Below, in pieces: positions 9,155-17,675 of a DNA stretch of 54,239 nucleotides (positions are counted from its first letter, which is position 1; each line of letters begins with the position of its first letter). The position numbers were made by a program, and so were the translations under genes. The notes under the pieces are model-generated. The model had not been told where the DNA came from. It made no database searches and saw only the letters and a list, made by a program, of their open reading frames with translations. Origin of the DNA: Candidatus Pelethosoma merdigallinarum. GTDB lineage: Bacteria > Bacillota_I > Bacilli_A > RF39 > UBA660. The stretch is from assembly GCA_018716065.1 (NCBI GenBank), contig DVKJ01000037.1, positions 1-54,239 of the forward strand, read 5' to 3'.

Positions 9155-9172
9155 GGGATGGGATGTGATTCT

Positions 9173-10087
9173 ATGAATTTAAATATTAGTGGGCGAACCG
9201 ATATTGTTGCGTTTTATACACCTTGGTTGATCCATCGCTTGAAGGAAGGATTTGTCGATGTACGTAATCCGTTTTATCCAAAATTGGTTCAACGAATTTT
9301 CTTTAAAGATGTCGATGCGATGGTCTTTTGCACAAAAAATCCATTGCCTATTCTTCCCTATCTCTCAGAAATTAAAATTCCCATCATTTTTCAAGTTACC
9401 TTAACACCCTATCACAAAGATTTAGAACCCCATCTTCCTCCTAAAGGGAAAATCATTGAAGGAATCAAAAAACTGGCAACCATCATTCCAAAGGAATTTC
9501 TCTATGTTCGTTATGATCCTATTTTAATCAATCCCACTTATACTTTAGATTATCATATTCGTTCCTTTCGCCATTTATGTCAAGCATTAGATGGCGTAGT
9601 TTCTAAAGTTATTGTTTCTTTTATCGATCACTACAAAAACGTAGAAAACCATTCATCACTTCTTCAATTAAATGAAATGACGGAAGAAGATTTAAAAATC
9701 ATTGGAACCCATTTTAGTCAGATTGCCAAGGAACACCACATGACGGTTCAAACATGTGTAGAAAAACACAATCTACAAGAATATGGTTTTGTAAAACGAG
9801 ATTGTGTTGATTTTACGACCTTGTTTCAGTTAACCGGAAAAACGCATTTTACAGAATGGAAAGCCCGTAACAATTCTTATTGTCATTGCGCAAAAATGAT
9901 TGATATTGGTGCCTATAATAGTTGCCCTCATCACTGTAAATATTGTTATGCGAATTTTAAAGAAGAAGAAATTGCTCAAAACCAGAAGTTACACGATCCT
10001 CATTCTTCTTTACTTTTAGGACATATCCAAGAAGAAGACGAAATAAAAGTTCTATCAGACAAACGAAGTCACTTTTATGTTGAGTAA
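9173..10087 (+). CDS. DUF1848 family protein, candidate radical-SAM-like Fe-S protein
   Basis: The 304-residue product begins MNLNISGRTDIVAFYTPW, matching the (S)RRTDIPAFY start of DUF1848 proteins, and continues with the family segments VRNPFYP and VFCTKNP. Near the C-terminus CPHHCKYCYAN gives a CX3CX2C cluster, like the radical SAM [4Fe-4S] motif, and two more Cys lie just before it (YCHCAKM). The substrate is unknown. An ATG at 9158 lies in frame, but it coincides with the predicted transcription start and lacks a ribosome binding site; 9173 is preferred. The last 33 bp overlap the convergent gene. Confidence 0.85.
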   Translation: MNLNISGRTDIVAFYTPWLIHRLKEGFVDVRNPFYPKLVQRIFFKDVDAMVFCTKNPLPILPYLSEIKIPIIFQVTLTPYHKDLEPHLPPKGKIIEGIKKLATIIPKEFLYVRYDPILINPTYTLDYHIRSFRHLCQALDGVVSKVIVSFIDHYKNVENHSSLLQLNEMTEEDLKIIGTHFSQIAKEHHMTVQTCVEKHNLQEYGFVKRDCVDFTTLFQLTGKTHFTEWKARNNSYCHCAKMIDIGAYNSCPHHCKYCYANFKEEEIAQNQKLHDPHSSLLLGHIQEEDEIKVLSDKRSHFYVE

Positions 10088-10477
10088 AATCGGTATCTTG
10101 TGTACCGGTTCTTCTTTTAAGAAACGAAGATACTCTTGATACAATTGAACTAAAAAATAATTTTTAGTAGGAATCTTTAACTTTTTAAGTGTTTCTACAT
10201 CTGTAGTTAATAATACTTGTAAGATAAAACAAATTTCTTCCCATTCTTGTCCTTTAGATAACTGACTAAAATCAATGGTTCTTTCTTGTTCAACTACTTC
10301 TAAAGAAGAACCTACTACCTCTTCTTCTCGTTCTTCCTTTAAAGACGCATAACGCTCTTCTAAATGGTGAAACCGATCTTCACCAATTCGTTTCTTCAAC
10401 TGATAAATATCTTCGTAAGAACAGCAACGTAATAATTCTAAAAAGTCAAACATTTCTTCTAATTTGTGTTGATACAT
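10055..10477 (-). CDS. Hypothetical helical protein
   Basis: This 140-residue, mostly helical protein starts MYQHKLEEMFDFLELLRCCS and has charged helices through the middle. No membrane segment or known motif is visible. The ATG at 10477 has the GAGGTGAGG site at the proper distance; the upstream in-frame GTG at 10486 is part of that site. Its 3' end overlaps the end of the convergent DUF1848 gene by 33 bp. Family not recognised. Confidence 0.65.
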   Translation of the reverse strand: MYQHKLEEMFDFLELLRCCSYEDIYQLKKRIGEDRFHHLEERYASLKEEREEEVVGSSLEVVEQERTIDFSQLSKGQEWEEICFILQVLLTTDVETLKKLKIPTKNYFLVQLYQEYLRFLKEEPVHKIPILLNIKVTSFV

Positions 10478-10561
10478 TTTCCTCACCTCTTTAACACCAT
10501 ACCAAAAAGAAAGAGGCTTGGCAAATGACAGATTTTAGATTTTTGTTTGTTTTTTTGTTAC

Positions 10562-10599
10562 AAAAATAAGAAATCTGTATAGGCAGATTTCTTATTTTT
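10562..10599. terminator. Perfect 16-bp bidirectional terminator
   Basis: AAAAATAAGAAATCTG and its exact complement flank a 6-nt loop. Its position fits termination of truB (minus strand). Confidence 0.9.
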
Positions 10600-10606
10600 A
10601 ACTCTT

Positions 10607-11476
10607 TTAAATAAACGTTTTCCATGGTTTTAGTAAATTTTCATTTTTTTCATATTTTTTATAAATACTTAATAAATGATCCTCTGAATCCACCATTACA
10701 ACAATTTCTTGGTGCGTTTCATTGGAAAAGAATTGACCATATTTTATTTTTTTGATTTCTTCTTCAGACACTACTTTCTTAGGATAATGAGAAACTAAAT
10801 CGAACATTGGTTGAATCTGAACCTCTCCTCTTTCTAATGCTTCTAAAGAAAGACAATCTTCCAGTTTAAAATCACCTTGTTTGGTTCGCACTAAATCGGT
10901 CATCATTCCATACGTGTGTAACGCTAAGGCAAGATCGCGAATTAAACTACGAATATAAGTTCCTTTACTGACTAAGGCACGAAACTGAAAATATGTTTTT
11001 CCATGGTGATACCAAGGTTCACCTTCTAAAGATAGATGATAAATTGTTACTTCTTTTTTAGGGAGCGTTACATTTTCTTTCGCACGCGCATATTCGTAAC
11101 ACTTTCTTCCCTTTACTTTTACTGCGGAATATAGTGGCACTTCTTGCATATAAGTTTTTTGGAAAGTGTGTAACGCATGTTCAATCTCTTCTTTCGTAAT
11201 CATCGCTTCTTGTTCATTTAATACCGTTCCTGTTTCATCCAATGTATCTGTTTCTACACCCAGACATACGGTTGCGACATATTCCTTTTCCGTACTCGTG
11301 ACTAACTCAACTAATTTAGTCGCTTTTCCAATACATAGTACTAATACACCGGACGCAATAGGATCCAAAGTTCCTGTATGCCCTACTTTTTTGGTTTGTA
11401 ACACTCGGCTTGCTATATTAACCACATCACGGCTTGTCATACCTTTTTCTTTATTCACTAACAAATAACCATTCAT
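10607..11476 (-). CDS. truB: tRNA pseudouridine-55 synthase
   Basis: TruB makes pseudouridine at position 55 of the tRNA T-loop. The 289-residue product, from MNGYLLVNKEKGMTSRDVV, carries the catalytic GHTGTLDPIASGVL motif with the active-site Asp, followed by the conserved GKATKL. The longer in-frame start at 11542 lies upstream of the AT-rich promoter zone and adds a basic tail foreign to the family, so 11476 is chosen. The usual infB-rbfA-truB-ribF neighbours are absent; truB stands alone here, divergent from an unknown gene. Confidence 0.96.
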   Translation of the reverse strand: MNGYLLVNKEKGMTSRDVVNIASRVLQTKKVGHTGTLDPIASGVLVLCIGKATKLVELVTSTEKEYVATVCLGVETDTLDETGTVLNEQEAMITKEEIEHALHTFQKTYMQEVPLYSAVKVKGRKCYEYARAKENVTLPKKEVTIYHLSLEGEPWYHHGKTYFQFRALVSKGTYIRSLIRDLALALHTYGMMTDLVRTKQGDFKLEDCLSLEALERGEVQIQPMFDLVSHYPKKVVSEEEIKKIKYGQFFSNETHQEIVVMVDSEDHLLSIYKKYEKNENLLKPWKTFI

Positions 11477-11563
11477 AATAACTTCTCGCTTTCTTTTTCT
11501 CTTTATCTGTATTATACTATAATTATCTAAGATTTGATGCATTTATTGAAAGATGGTGAATTT

Positions 11564-12040
11564 ATGAGTTTTAATGAATACCAAGACATGTACGAAAAGT
11601 GTCAAGATTATGCGCCTTATCACATGTTTCTATATGATTTAAAAAACAGTAAACAAATCACTGATCCCAGGCGTCAACAACAATTAAAAAACTTACTTTA
11701 CCACGTGTATCACAAAATAGAAAAACTTGAACAAAAAACACATCAAGTTATATTACATCGTTCTCCTCTTTTTTCTTCCCACTCATTTGGTTATTTACAA
11801 GAACCTTTTCTGATTGATGGTGATACGATTGGATTTACTGTACTAAGAGGTCAAATAAATGAAGAACTAGTAGATTTTATTTTTGAGGAAACGAAAAAAG
11901 AGTTACAAATTCCTTATGAGTTTCACAAAGCTCATGGATTTTATGAAACAGATGAGTACGCAGAAGGGAATCATCTCTATTTTCGAGGATATTTAATTCA
12001 ACAATTGAATACGAAACATAAGAAAAAATTCACAAAATAG
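11564..12040 (+). CDS. Hypothetical protein
   Basis: This 158-residue soluble protein, starting MSFNEYQDMYEKCQDYAPYH, has no signal peptide or membrane segment. The middle part (SFGYLQEPFLIDGDTIGFTVL) looks like beta strands. ATG 11564 follows a GGTGAATTT site; an in-frame ATG at 11534 lacks one. A TATAAT at 11518-11523 may be its -10. It is divergent from truB. Family not recognised. Confidence 0.65.
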   Translation: MSFNEYQDMYEKCQDYAPYHMFLYDLKNSKQITDPRRQQQLKNLLYHVYHKIEKLEQKTHQVILHRSPLFSSHSFGYLQEPFLIDGDTIGFTVLRGQINEELVDFIFEETKKELQIPYEFHKAHGFYETDEYAEGNHLYFRGYLIQQLNTKHKKKFTK

Positions 12041-12050
12041 TGAATTTTTT
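12024..12050. terminator. Terminator shared by convergent genes, contains the stop codon
   Basis: AAAAATTCAC and GTGAATTTTT flank a 6-nt loop. The TAG stop of the plus-strand gene lies at the loop and stem junction, and the stop of the minus-strand protease gene lies at its other edge. Confidence 0.8.
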
Positions 12051-12744
12051 AGTTATCACGATTGTCTAAAATAATGATGAGACGAAGTAAGTTTAAGATT
12101 GTGGAAGCCAAGGCAGCTACATAAGTAAGCGCCGCAGCTTGTAACATCTGTTTGGATGAATTTTGTTCTTCTTCGTCTACTAAGGACAATTGTTTTAATT
12201 GTGCGAGCGCACGTTTAGACGCATCTAATTCCACTGGTAGTGTAACTAATTGAAATAACAAAGTCGCACATAATACTAAAATACTTAGTTTGATATATCC
12301 TGTAATTCCAGCAAAAATAGAAACGATTAATCCAAAATAACCTAAATAAGTTACAAAATTAACAAATGGAACTAAGGCACTTCGAATACGCATCATCGTA
12401 TAACCTACTTTATCTTGGATCGCATGTCCGCATTCATGAGCTGCGACACTAAGAGACGCAATACTGGTTCCATGAAACACTTCATGGGATAAACGAACCA
12501 CTTTACGACTTGGATCATAGTGATCCGTTAATTCACCGCGAACCTCTACAATATAAATATCCTTAAGTCCATTCTCATCTAAAATACGTCTTGCGACTTC
12601 TTGTCCAGATAAATTTCCTTTGCTTTTGACACGTTTAAATTTGTTATAAGCACTCGTGATTTTAGCTTGAGCCGCAACAACAACGATAAACGCAAGTATT
12701 AATAGTCCATATGTTAATAAATTATCTAATCCAAAATATATCAT
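12049..12744 (-). CDS. Membrane zinc metallopeptidase, YugP / Zn_peptidase_2 family
   Basis: The 231-residue protein has an N-terminal membrane helix (about 8-26), the zinc motif HECGH at residues 103-107 (AAHECGHAIQD), and further hydrophobic segments at about 125-145, 150-168 and near the C-terminus. This is the layout of the YugP-type neutral zinc peptidases. Substrate unknown. It ends 10 bp after the cysS start side, with cysS directly upstream, and a GAGGTG site precedes its start. Confidence 0.88.
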   Translation of the reverse strand: MIYFGLDNLLTYGLLILAFIVVVAAQAKITSAYNKFKRVKSKGNLSGQEVARRILDENGLKDIYIVEVRGELTDHYDPSRKVVRLSHEVFHGTSIASLSVAAHECGHAIQDKVGYTMMRIRSALVPFVNFVTYLGYFGLIVSIFAGITGYIKLSILVLCATLLFQLVTLPVELDASKRALAQLKQLSLVDEEEQNSSKQMLQAAALTYVAALASTILNLLRLIIILDNRDN

Positions 12745-12754
12745 TTATTCACCT

Positions 12755-14149
12755 CTATACTAATTCGAATATTGTTCCTTCTCTGGTATCTTTTATTTGT
12801 ACATGTTTTTTAGAAAGTTCCTCACGAATTTGATCGGCTTTGGCAAAGTCTTTATTTTGTTTTGCAAGTTTTCTCTCTCCAATCTTTTCTAAAATCCATT
12901 TTTCAAATTCTTCATCAATTTCTTGTTTATTCTCTTTTAATAAATCAAGAGATAAAACTTGGTCGAATTCTTCGATTAAAGAACGTTTTGTGTAATCATT
13001 TAATTCTGATTTCAATACATCATAGACAACGGTTAAAGCACTAGAAGTATTTAAATCGTTCTCTAAAGCTTGGCGAAATTTTTCTTGATAGGTCTTTCCT
13101 TCTTCTTGAAAAACATCTTTTTCTGATTTTAAATTTAAAACACGTTTACGTAACTTATAGTACTCATTTTGGGCACTACTTAGAGAATCATAACTAAACA
13201 CTAATTGATTACGATAATGACTCTTTAAACAAAAATAACGATAACTTAATGGATCATATCCTTTTTCTTCTAATAAAGAAACCGTTAAAAACTCTCCTTT
13301 TGATTTACTCATCTTTCCAGAACTGTCATTTAAGTGTTCTCCATGACACCAATATTTACACCAAGGATGTCCTAAATAAGCCTCACTTTGAGCAATTTCA
13401 TTGGTGTGATGCGGAAAGATATTATCAACTCCTCCACAATGAATATCTAAGTATTCTCCTAGATAAGCAATCGAAATGCAAGAACATTCAATGTGCCAAC
13501 CAGGGTAACCAACACCCCATGGAGAATCCCATTTCATCGCTTGATCATTAAATTTAGAGCTCGTAAACCATAAACCAAAGTCTGCTGGATTTCGTTTATG
13601 AATATCTTCTTCGACATCATCACGTACTCCAACCATTAAATCTTCCGGATTTTTACCAGATAATGCATAATAATCTTGAGCTTTCGAAACATCAAAATAA
13701 ATATTTCCACCAGAAGAATAAGCAATATCCTTTTTTAATAATACCTCAATCATGTGAATATATTCTGAAATATGATCAGTTGCTTTAGAAACTACTTCTG
13801 GCCACTTAATATTGAGCTTTTCAGTGTCTTTCTTGAAGGCTTCGGTATAAAATTCAGCAAGTTCCCAAACCGTTTTGTGTTCACGTTTCGCACCTTTTAA
13901 CATTTTATCTTCACCTTCATCGGCATCACTTGTCATATGACCAACATCCGTAATATTCATGACACGTTTTACTGGATATCCAATATAACGTAATGTTTTT
14001 TCTAAAATATCTTCAAAAATATACGTGCGCAAATTACCAATATGGGCATAGTGATACACAGTTGGTCCACAAGTATACATCGTAACTAACTCTTTATTAT
14101 GAGGGATAAACTCCTCTACTTTATTTCCTAATGTATTATATAGTTTCAT
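12755..14149 (-). CDS. cysS: Cysteinyl-tRNA synthetase
   Basis: CysRS charges tRNA-Cys. The 464-residue class I synthetase starts MKLYNTLGNKVEEF and shows the HIGH-type motif AHIGNLRTY near residue 35, the zinc-binding Cys of CGPTV and CSCISI with HTNE, and KMSKSKGEF (about 270). The C-terminal helical anticodon-binding domain is present. The gene follows the cysteine synthase gene with a 32-bp gap, so enzyme for making cysteine and enzyme for charging it are probably one operon. Confidence 0.98.
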   Translation of the reverse strand: MKLYNTLGNKVEEFIPHNKELVTMYTCGPTVYHYAHIGNLRTYIFEDILEKTLRYIGYPVKRVMNITDVGHMTSDADEGEDKMLKGAKREHKTVWELAEFYTEAFKKDTEKLNIKWPEVVSKATDHISEYIHMIEVLLKKDIAYSSGGNIYFDVSKAQDYYALSGKNPEDLMVGVRDDVEEDIHKRNPADFGLWFTSSKFNDQAMKWDSPWGVGYPGWHIECSCISIAYLGEYLDIHCGGVDNIFPHHTNEIAQSEAYLGHPWCKYWCHGEHLNDSSGKMSKSKGEFLTVSLLEEKGYDPLSYRYFCLKSHYRNQLVFSYDSLSSAQNEYYKLRKRVLNLKSEKDVFQEEGKTYQEKFRQALENDLNTSSALTVVYDVLKSELNDYTKRSLIEEFDQVLSLDLLKENKQEIDEEFEKWILEKIGERKLAKQNKDFAKADQIREELSKKHVQIKDTREGTIFELV

Positions 14150-14181
14150 AATCCACCTCGTTTCAATTATAACACACTTTT

Positions 14182-15132
14182 CTACTTCGGTAAATGAACT
14201 TTAAAAGTCAAGAATGTAATATCGGAAACGATGGTTTGTTCTTTTCCCCTTTTAGTATAATCACCACTCAAATATTTCTTCTGATCATCTGGAAATACCG
14301 TAACTAGTTTTTGATGATCTTGATTTTCTAAAATAGTAGCCAACGCATTCGCACCACTAGAAATACCAACACCTAATCCTAATTCGCGAGCTAACTTACG
14401 ACTCATCTCTAAAGCTTCTTCATCTGAAATAGTAACGATCTGATCAATTTGTTTTGGATTCACTAAATCAGGAATAAAATCATCGCCAATTCCTTCAATC
14501 TTGTGTGATCCTTTGGTGTGTAACTTCAATAAAGACATGTTTTCAGGCTCTAAAGCAATTATTTTAGAACCATATTTTTTCTTAAAATACTCTCCCACTC
14601 CCATTAAAGTACCACCCGTACCGATTCCCGAAATAAAGCCATCTATAGAACCTAATACCTTCTCTATTTCCTTGGCAGTTGTGTGTATATGAGCCTCTTT
14701 GTTCCACTCATTGGAAAACTGATTCAATAAGAAGACTTGATGTTCTTCCGCATATTTTCTAGCTCGTTCAATACACTTTAGAAAACCACCTTCTTCTTTA
14801 GAAACTAAAACAACATTCGCGCCATAACTTTCCATTAAAGAGACACGTTCTCTACTCACCCAATCGGGCATATATATTTGAACCGGATGAGAAAAAAGCG
14901 CACCTAAAGCAGATAATGAAATACCGGTATTTCCACTGGTCGCTTCCACAAGTGGAACACCATCTTTTAATATTCCTTCTTCTTTTGCCTTCTTTAAGAT
15001 ATACCATACCACACGATCTTTAATACTTCCTGTAAAATTATAATATTCTAATTTTGCAAAAAAGCTTCTTTCTTGACCACGAAAACGATAAAAAATTTCT
15101 ACAAGAGGCGTATTTCCAATTAATTCATTCAT
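14182..15132 (-). CDS. cysK: Cysteine synthase (PLP-dependent O-acetylserine sulfhydrylase family)
   Basis: The family makes cysteine from O-acetylserine and sulfide. The 316-residue product begins MNELIGNTPLVEIFYRF, with the PLP-binding Lys in NFTGSIKDRV, the substrate loop EATSGNTGISL, and the phosphate-binding SGIGTGGTLMG. Later GISSGANALA completes the fold. The start at 15132 follows GGTGATTAT; an upstream in-frame ATG at 15168 has no such site. A cystathionine beta-synthase-like activity cannot be excluded from sequence alone. Its position upstream of cysS supports a role in cysteine supply. Confidence 0.9.
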   Translation of the reverse strand: MNELIGNTPLVEIFYRFRGQERSFFAKLEYYNFTGSIKDRVVWYILKKAKEEGILKDGVPLVEATSGNTGISLSALGALFSHPVQIYMPDWVSRERVSLMESYGANVVLVSKEEGGFLKCIERARKYAEEHQVFLLNQFSNEWNKEAHIHTTAKEIEKVLGSIDGFISGIGTGGTLMGVGEYFKKKYGSKIIALEPENMSLLKLHTKGSHKIEGIGDDFIPDLVNPKQIDQIVTISDEEALEMSRKLARELGLGVGISSGANALATILENQDHQKLVTVFPDDQKKYLSGDYTKRGKEQTIVSDITFLTFKVHLPK

Positions 15133-15193
15133 ATAATCACCTATCTTATCATATGATAGTATAAACAAAAATTAATCATTTTTACTATTTTTA

Positions 15194-15222
15194 TTGCACA
15201 TTCTTTTTATTTGTGATATGAT
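15194..15222 (+). promoter_or_regulatory. Promoter of the CAT-anticodon tRNA
   Basis: TTGCAC (15194-15199), 17 bp, and TGATATGAT with -10 TATGAT (15217-15222), ending 12 bp before the tRNA. Confidence 0.75.
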
Positions 15223-15234
15223 TTAAATGCATGT

Positions 15235-15311
15235 GGACCTTTAGCTCAGTTGGTTAGAGCATCCGGCTCATAACCGGACGGTCGATGGTTCGAGTCCATC
15301 AAGGTCCACCA
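15235..15311 (+). tRNA. tRNA with CAT anticodon, probably tRNA-Ile2 (lysidine type)
   Basis: A 77-nt cloverleaf with acceptor GGACCTT/AAGGTCC, D-stem GCTC/GAGC, anticodon stem TCCGG/CCGGA with loop CTCATAA, T-stem GATGG/CCATC and encoded CCA. By anticodon it reads as Met. However, the acceptor and D-arm (GGACCTTTAGCTCAGTTGG) match my recollection of Bacillus tRNA-Ile2, whose C34 is converted to lysidine by TilS. It lacks the three G-C pairs of an initiator anticodon stem, so it is not tRNA-fMet. Elongator Met remains the alternative. Confidence 0.9.
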
Positions 15312-15395
15312 GATATGTTTAAAGAAATTTGTCTATCAAGTCTTTTTTATTTTCATCGACCGCCAAAAATAATTATGAATATTTTTCAAAAAATA

Positions 15396-15424
15396 TTGAT
15401 ATATCCACAAATTTGGTATATAAT
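15396..15424 (+). promoter_or_regulatory. tRNA-Leu promoter
   Basis: TTGATA (15396-15401), 17 bp, TATAAT (15419-15424), 12 bp upstream of the tRNA. Confidence 0.85.
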
Positions 15425-15436
15425 GTAATATGTAAC

Positions 15437-15521
15437 GCGGGTGTGGCGAAATTGGTAGACGCACTAGACTTAGGATCTAGCGCTTTACGGCATGGGGGTT
15501 CGAGTCCCTTCACCCGCACCA
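15437..15521 (+). tRNA. tRNA-Leu (anticodon TAG)
   Basis: An 85-nt class II tRNA with acceptor GCGGGTG/CACCCGC, anticodon loop CTTAGGA in stem CTAGA/TCTAG, a long variable arm (CGCTTTACGGCATG), T-arm GGGTTCGAGTCCC, and encoded CCA. Confidence 0.97.
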
Positions 15522-15531
15522 TTTGAAATGT

Positions 15532-15558
15532 AAAAACTTGATTTTTTCAAGTTTTTTT
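15532..15558 (+). terminator. tRNA-Leu terminator
   Basis: AAAAACTTGA and TCAAGTTTTT pair around a T-loop and are followed by further T residues, 11 nt after the tRNA. Confidence 0.85.
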
Positions 15559-15574
15559 ATTTATCTTTATAAAT

Positions 15575-15600
15575 AAAACCTAGTCATTTGACTAGGTTTT
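15575..15600 (-). terminator. Terminator of the AAA+ ATPase gene
   Basis: A perfect 12-bp stem AAAACCTAGTCA / TGACTAGGTTTT followed by ATTTAT on the minus strand, about 30 nt after the stop codon at 15632. Confidence 0.8.
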
Positions 15601-15631
15601 ATAGATTGGCTTGCTTATATAAATCCAAACT

Positions 15632-16987
15632 TTATTTCTTTAGAACATAAGTTTTATGATTATTTTCTTCTTTCGGCTTATCTAAGGAAATACCTTTATA
15701 TTCTCCGGCAAAAATTCGAAATAAAGCTCCACTGATACACTCATCACACACTGTTTTTAAACTACGTGCACCACTTTTTTTCTGAACTGCTAAGTCTGCA
15801 ACATATTCTACAAATTCATCTGTAAAATGAAATTCTACATCTAACGTTTCAAATAATTTTTTATAAGTATTTAATGGGCTAAAATTAGACTCTTTTAATA
15901 TTTTAATAATATCTTCTTTTGTTAGTGGATTCATCGCAATGGTTTTTGAAAATCTTCCCATTAACTCTCTCATGATTCCATAATTCGTAAAATCTTCTGT
16001 TTTTAGATGTTTGTAATCGTCACCCTCTGTAATTCCTGTAAAGGCTCCAAGTCCAACAATAGTCAATTTAGACGTATCGAACTTTTTATTATCAAAATAA
16101 AATAAGGATCCATCCAATAACTTTAATAGTGATCGTTGAACACCTGATCTAGATACATGAGAGGTGTTATCTGATTTTTCAGATAATTTATCAAATTCAT
16201 CAATAACTAAAATTCCTTTTTCTGCTTTTTCTATATCTTTGTCAGCAGCAAGATACAAATCTTCCAACATATCGGTTATCTTTCTTCCCTGATATCCTGT
16301 TTCAGATAGCGAGGTAGAATCTTCGATCACAATAGGTACTTCATAAATACTAGCAATTCTTTTTAATATTTCAGTTTTACCGGTTCCAGTTGAACCATAA
16401 ATTAAAATATTTTCTTTTAATTTGGAGATTAAATCTAAGTCCAGATTAGAATTAATCACTTTTTGATTTTTATATAACGCTGTTAGTATCTGCATAATTT
16501 GTTCATCCTGTGAAATAATTGTTTCTTTAATTTTCTTATACATAACAGAAATATCTGTTTTAGTATTAAGTTCTTTTTCGTCAAAATCTGATTGATTTCT
16601 ATTATTATTTTCTATATATGTGATTAAATCTTTATTTGATAATGGAATTAGTGTAGTAGTACCCTCTCTTCTTGAATAAAATTGGGCCGTTGATTGAATT
16701 CGGTTTTGTCGAATTTGAGCAAAATTAACACTATTATTATTATCTTCTACAGCACTCATAATATCATCACGCAAAAAAACATATTCTCCCTCATCAGCTT
16801 TTTCATTAATTAAAGTTGCGTACGTTCCACTGTAATCTCCAGTTAATATGTGACATGCAACAACATTTATTCTAGTATCATATACAATACAAGCAGAATA
16901 ATCAATGAATTCAAAAATTTCATATTCCTTCTTTTCATATGTTACGTATTTTTTCTTAAATAAATAACCTGTTATTAAATTCATCAT
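15632..16987 (-). CDS. ClpX-like AAA+ ATPase lacking zinc-binding domain and IGF loop
   Basis: The 451-residue product has a novel N-terminal region (1 to about 150) and a ClpX-type AAA+ module: Walker A GSTGTGKT (198-205), pore loop GYQG (231-234, ClpX has GYVG), Walker B ILVIDEFD (259-266), sensor region GRFSKTIAMNPL, and the ClpX C-terminal small domain with KKSGARSLKTVCDE. It lacks the CX2C zinc domain of ClpX, and I see no IGF tripeptide before the GIMRELMGRF segment, so docking to ClpP is doubtful. It is probably a stand-alone unfoldase or remodeller. It has its own extended -10 promoter and a GGAGG site. Confidence 0.8.
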   Translation of the reverse strand: MMNLITGYLFKKKYVTYEKKEYEIFEFIDYSACIVYDTRINVVACHILTGDYSGTYATLINEKADEGEYVFLRDDIMSAVEDNNNSVNFAQIRQNRIQSTAQFYSRREGTTTLIPLSNKDLITYIENNNRNQSDFDEKELNTKTDISVMYKKIKETIISQDEQIMQILTALYKNQKVINSNLDLDLISKLKENILIYGSTGTGKTEILKRIASIYEVPIVIEDSTSLSETGYQGRKITDMLEDLYLAADKDIEKAEKGILVIDEFDKLSEKSDNTSHVSRSGVQRSLLKLLDGSLFYFDNKKFDTSKLTIVGLGAFTGITEGDDYKHLKTEDFTNYGIMRELMGRFSKTIAMNPLTKEDIIKILKESNFSPLNTYKKLFETLDVEFHFTDEFVEYVADLAVQKKSGARSLKTVCDECISGALFRIFAGEYKGISLDKPKEENNHKTYVLKK

Positions 16988-17012
16988 AAAAACGTTCCTC
17001 CATGTATTTGAT

Positions 17013-17021
17013 ATTATATCA
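17013..17021 (-). promoter_or_regulatory. Extended -10 promoter of the AAA+ ATPase gene
   Basis: TGATATAAT on the minus strand, 26 bp upstream of the start codon. No good -35 box is seen. Confidence 0.5.
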
Positions 17022-17066
17022 CACCATTGGTAGAATTGAAATATAAAGTTAATACTAATGTGTGTA

Positions 17067-17100
17067 TCAAAAAACAGTTAATTCATTATCTAACCGTTTT
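17067..17100 (-). terminator. Terminator overlapping the end of the 142-residue unknown gene
   Basis: AAAACGGTTA and TAACTGTTTT (one G-T wobble) pair across the stop codon of the gene at 17086 and are followed by T residues on the minus strand. Confidence 0.65.
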
Positions 17101-17514
17101 TTTTACTAACGCTTTTTGCTTAGGGTGATTCTTTTCATCATGATTTATAACAGATTGAAATAAAGCATCTGTTTTCTTTTTAAGAATTTCATATTCTTTT
17201 GGATTGACATTAATATTCTTTGAAAAATCTTGTAAGACTACTCCTGTCATCGTTTCTACACGATAACGATGGTTAAAGTCTTTTAAATAATCTTCAATTT
17301 CATCTACAGGTAATTCATGTTCAAAAATAATTCTATATCTTTGTGAATGATTGATACCATGATCACTAAAATTACGAATGATTTTTCCATTCCACGTCTG
17401 AATTTGAATATCCACTAAAGGGCACGTAAAACACTCTTGAATATTACATGCGAAAAAATAATGACATTGATGACTCTCTTTTTCAGCTATGCTTACTATA
17501 CAACCTGGTTCCAT
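17086..17514 (-). CDS. Hypothetical protein with clustered cysteines
   Basis: A 142-residue soluble protein starting MEPGCIVSIAEKESHQCHYF. The first 45 residues hold five Cys and two His (GCI, QCHYF, ACNIQECFTC), which may bind a metal. The C-terminal part is helical and basic. ATG 17514 follows AAGGAG at the right distance; an in-frame upstream start at 17580 would add a tail spanning that site. Family not recognised. It is divergent from the lysozyme gene. Confidence 0.6.
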   Translation of the reverse strand: MEPGCIVSIAEKESHQCHYFFACNIQECFTCPLVDIQIQTWNGKIIRNFSDHGINHSQRYRIIFEHELPVDEIEDYLKDFNHRYRVETMTGVVLQDFSKNINVNPKEYEILKKKTDALFQSVINHDEKNHPKQKALVKKTVR

Positions 17515-17625
17515 AATACGTTCTCCTTTCTTTTTGGTACTGCTTATTGGTATCATAACAGATTTATTTTCCATTTGCAAATGAATTTACCCTTAGATAA
17601 GTTTAGATAACTTTAGTTAATTTCA

Positions 17626-17654
17626 TTTACACATCAAAAAAGAATTTATATAAT
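17626..17654 (+). promoter_or_regulatory. Lysozyme gene promoter
   Basis: TTTACA (17626-17631), 17 bp, TATAAT (17649-17654). The predicted transcript starts near 17661, leaving a leader of only about 15 nt. Confidence 0.8.
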
Positions 17655-17663
17655 GCGGGTGTC

Positions 17664-17670
17664 AGGGGGG
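17664..17670 (+). promoter_or_regulatory. G6-tract Shine-Dalgarno site
   Basis: AGGGGGG lies 5 nt before the TTG start of the lysozyme gene. The homopolymer is the ribosome binding site itself, so slippage in the tract would alter spacing or strength. Confidence 0.6.
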
Positions 17671-17675
17671 ATTTT

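Noticed and set aside
9158..9172. ATG at 9158 as start of the DUF1848 gene
   Set aside because: It coincides with the predicted transcription start, has no ribosome binding site, and the family begins at the next ATG.
15329..15526. 65-codon open frame ending in a VAKLVDALDLGSSALRHGGS-like stretch
   Set aside because: It is the translation of the tRNA-Leu gene, a well-known false protein; there is no ribosome binding site.
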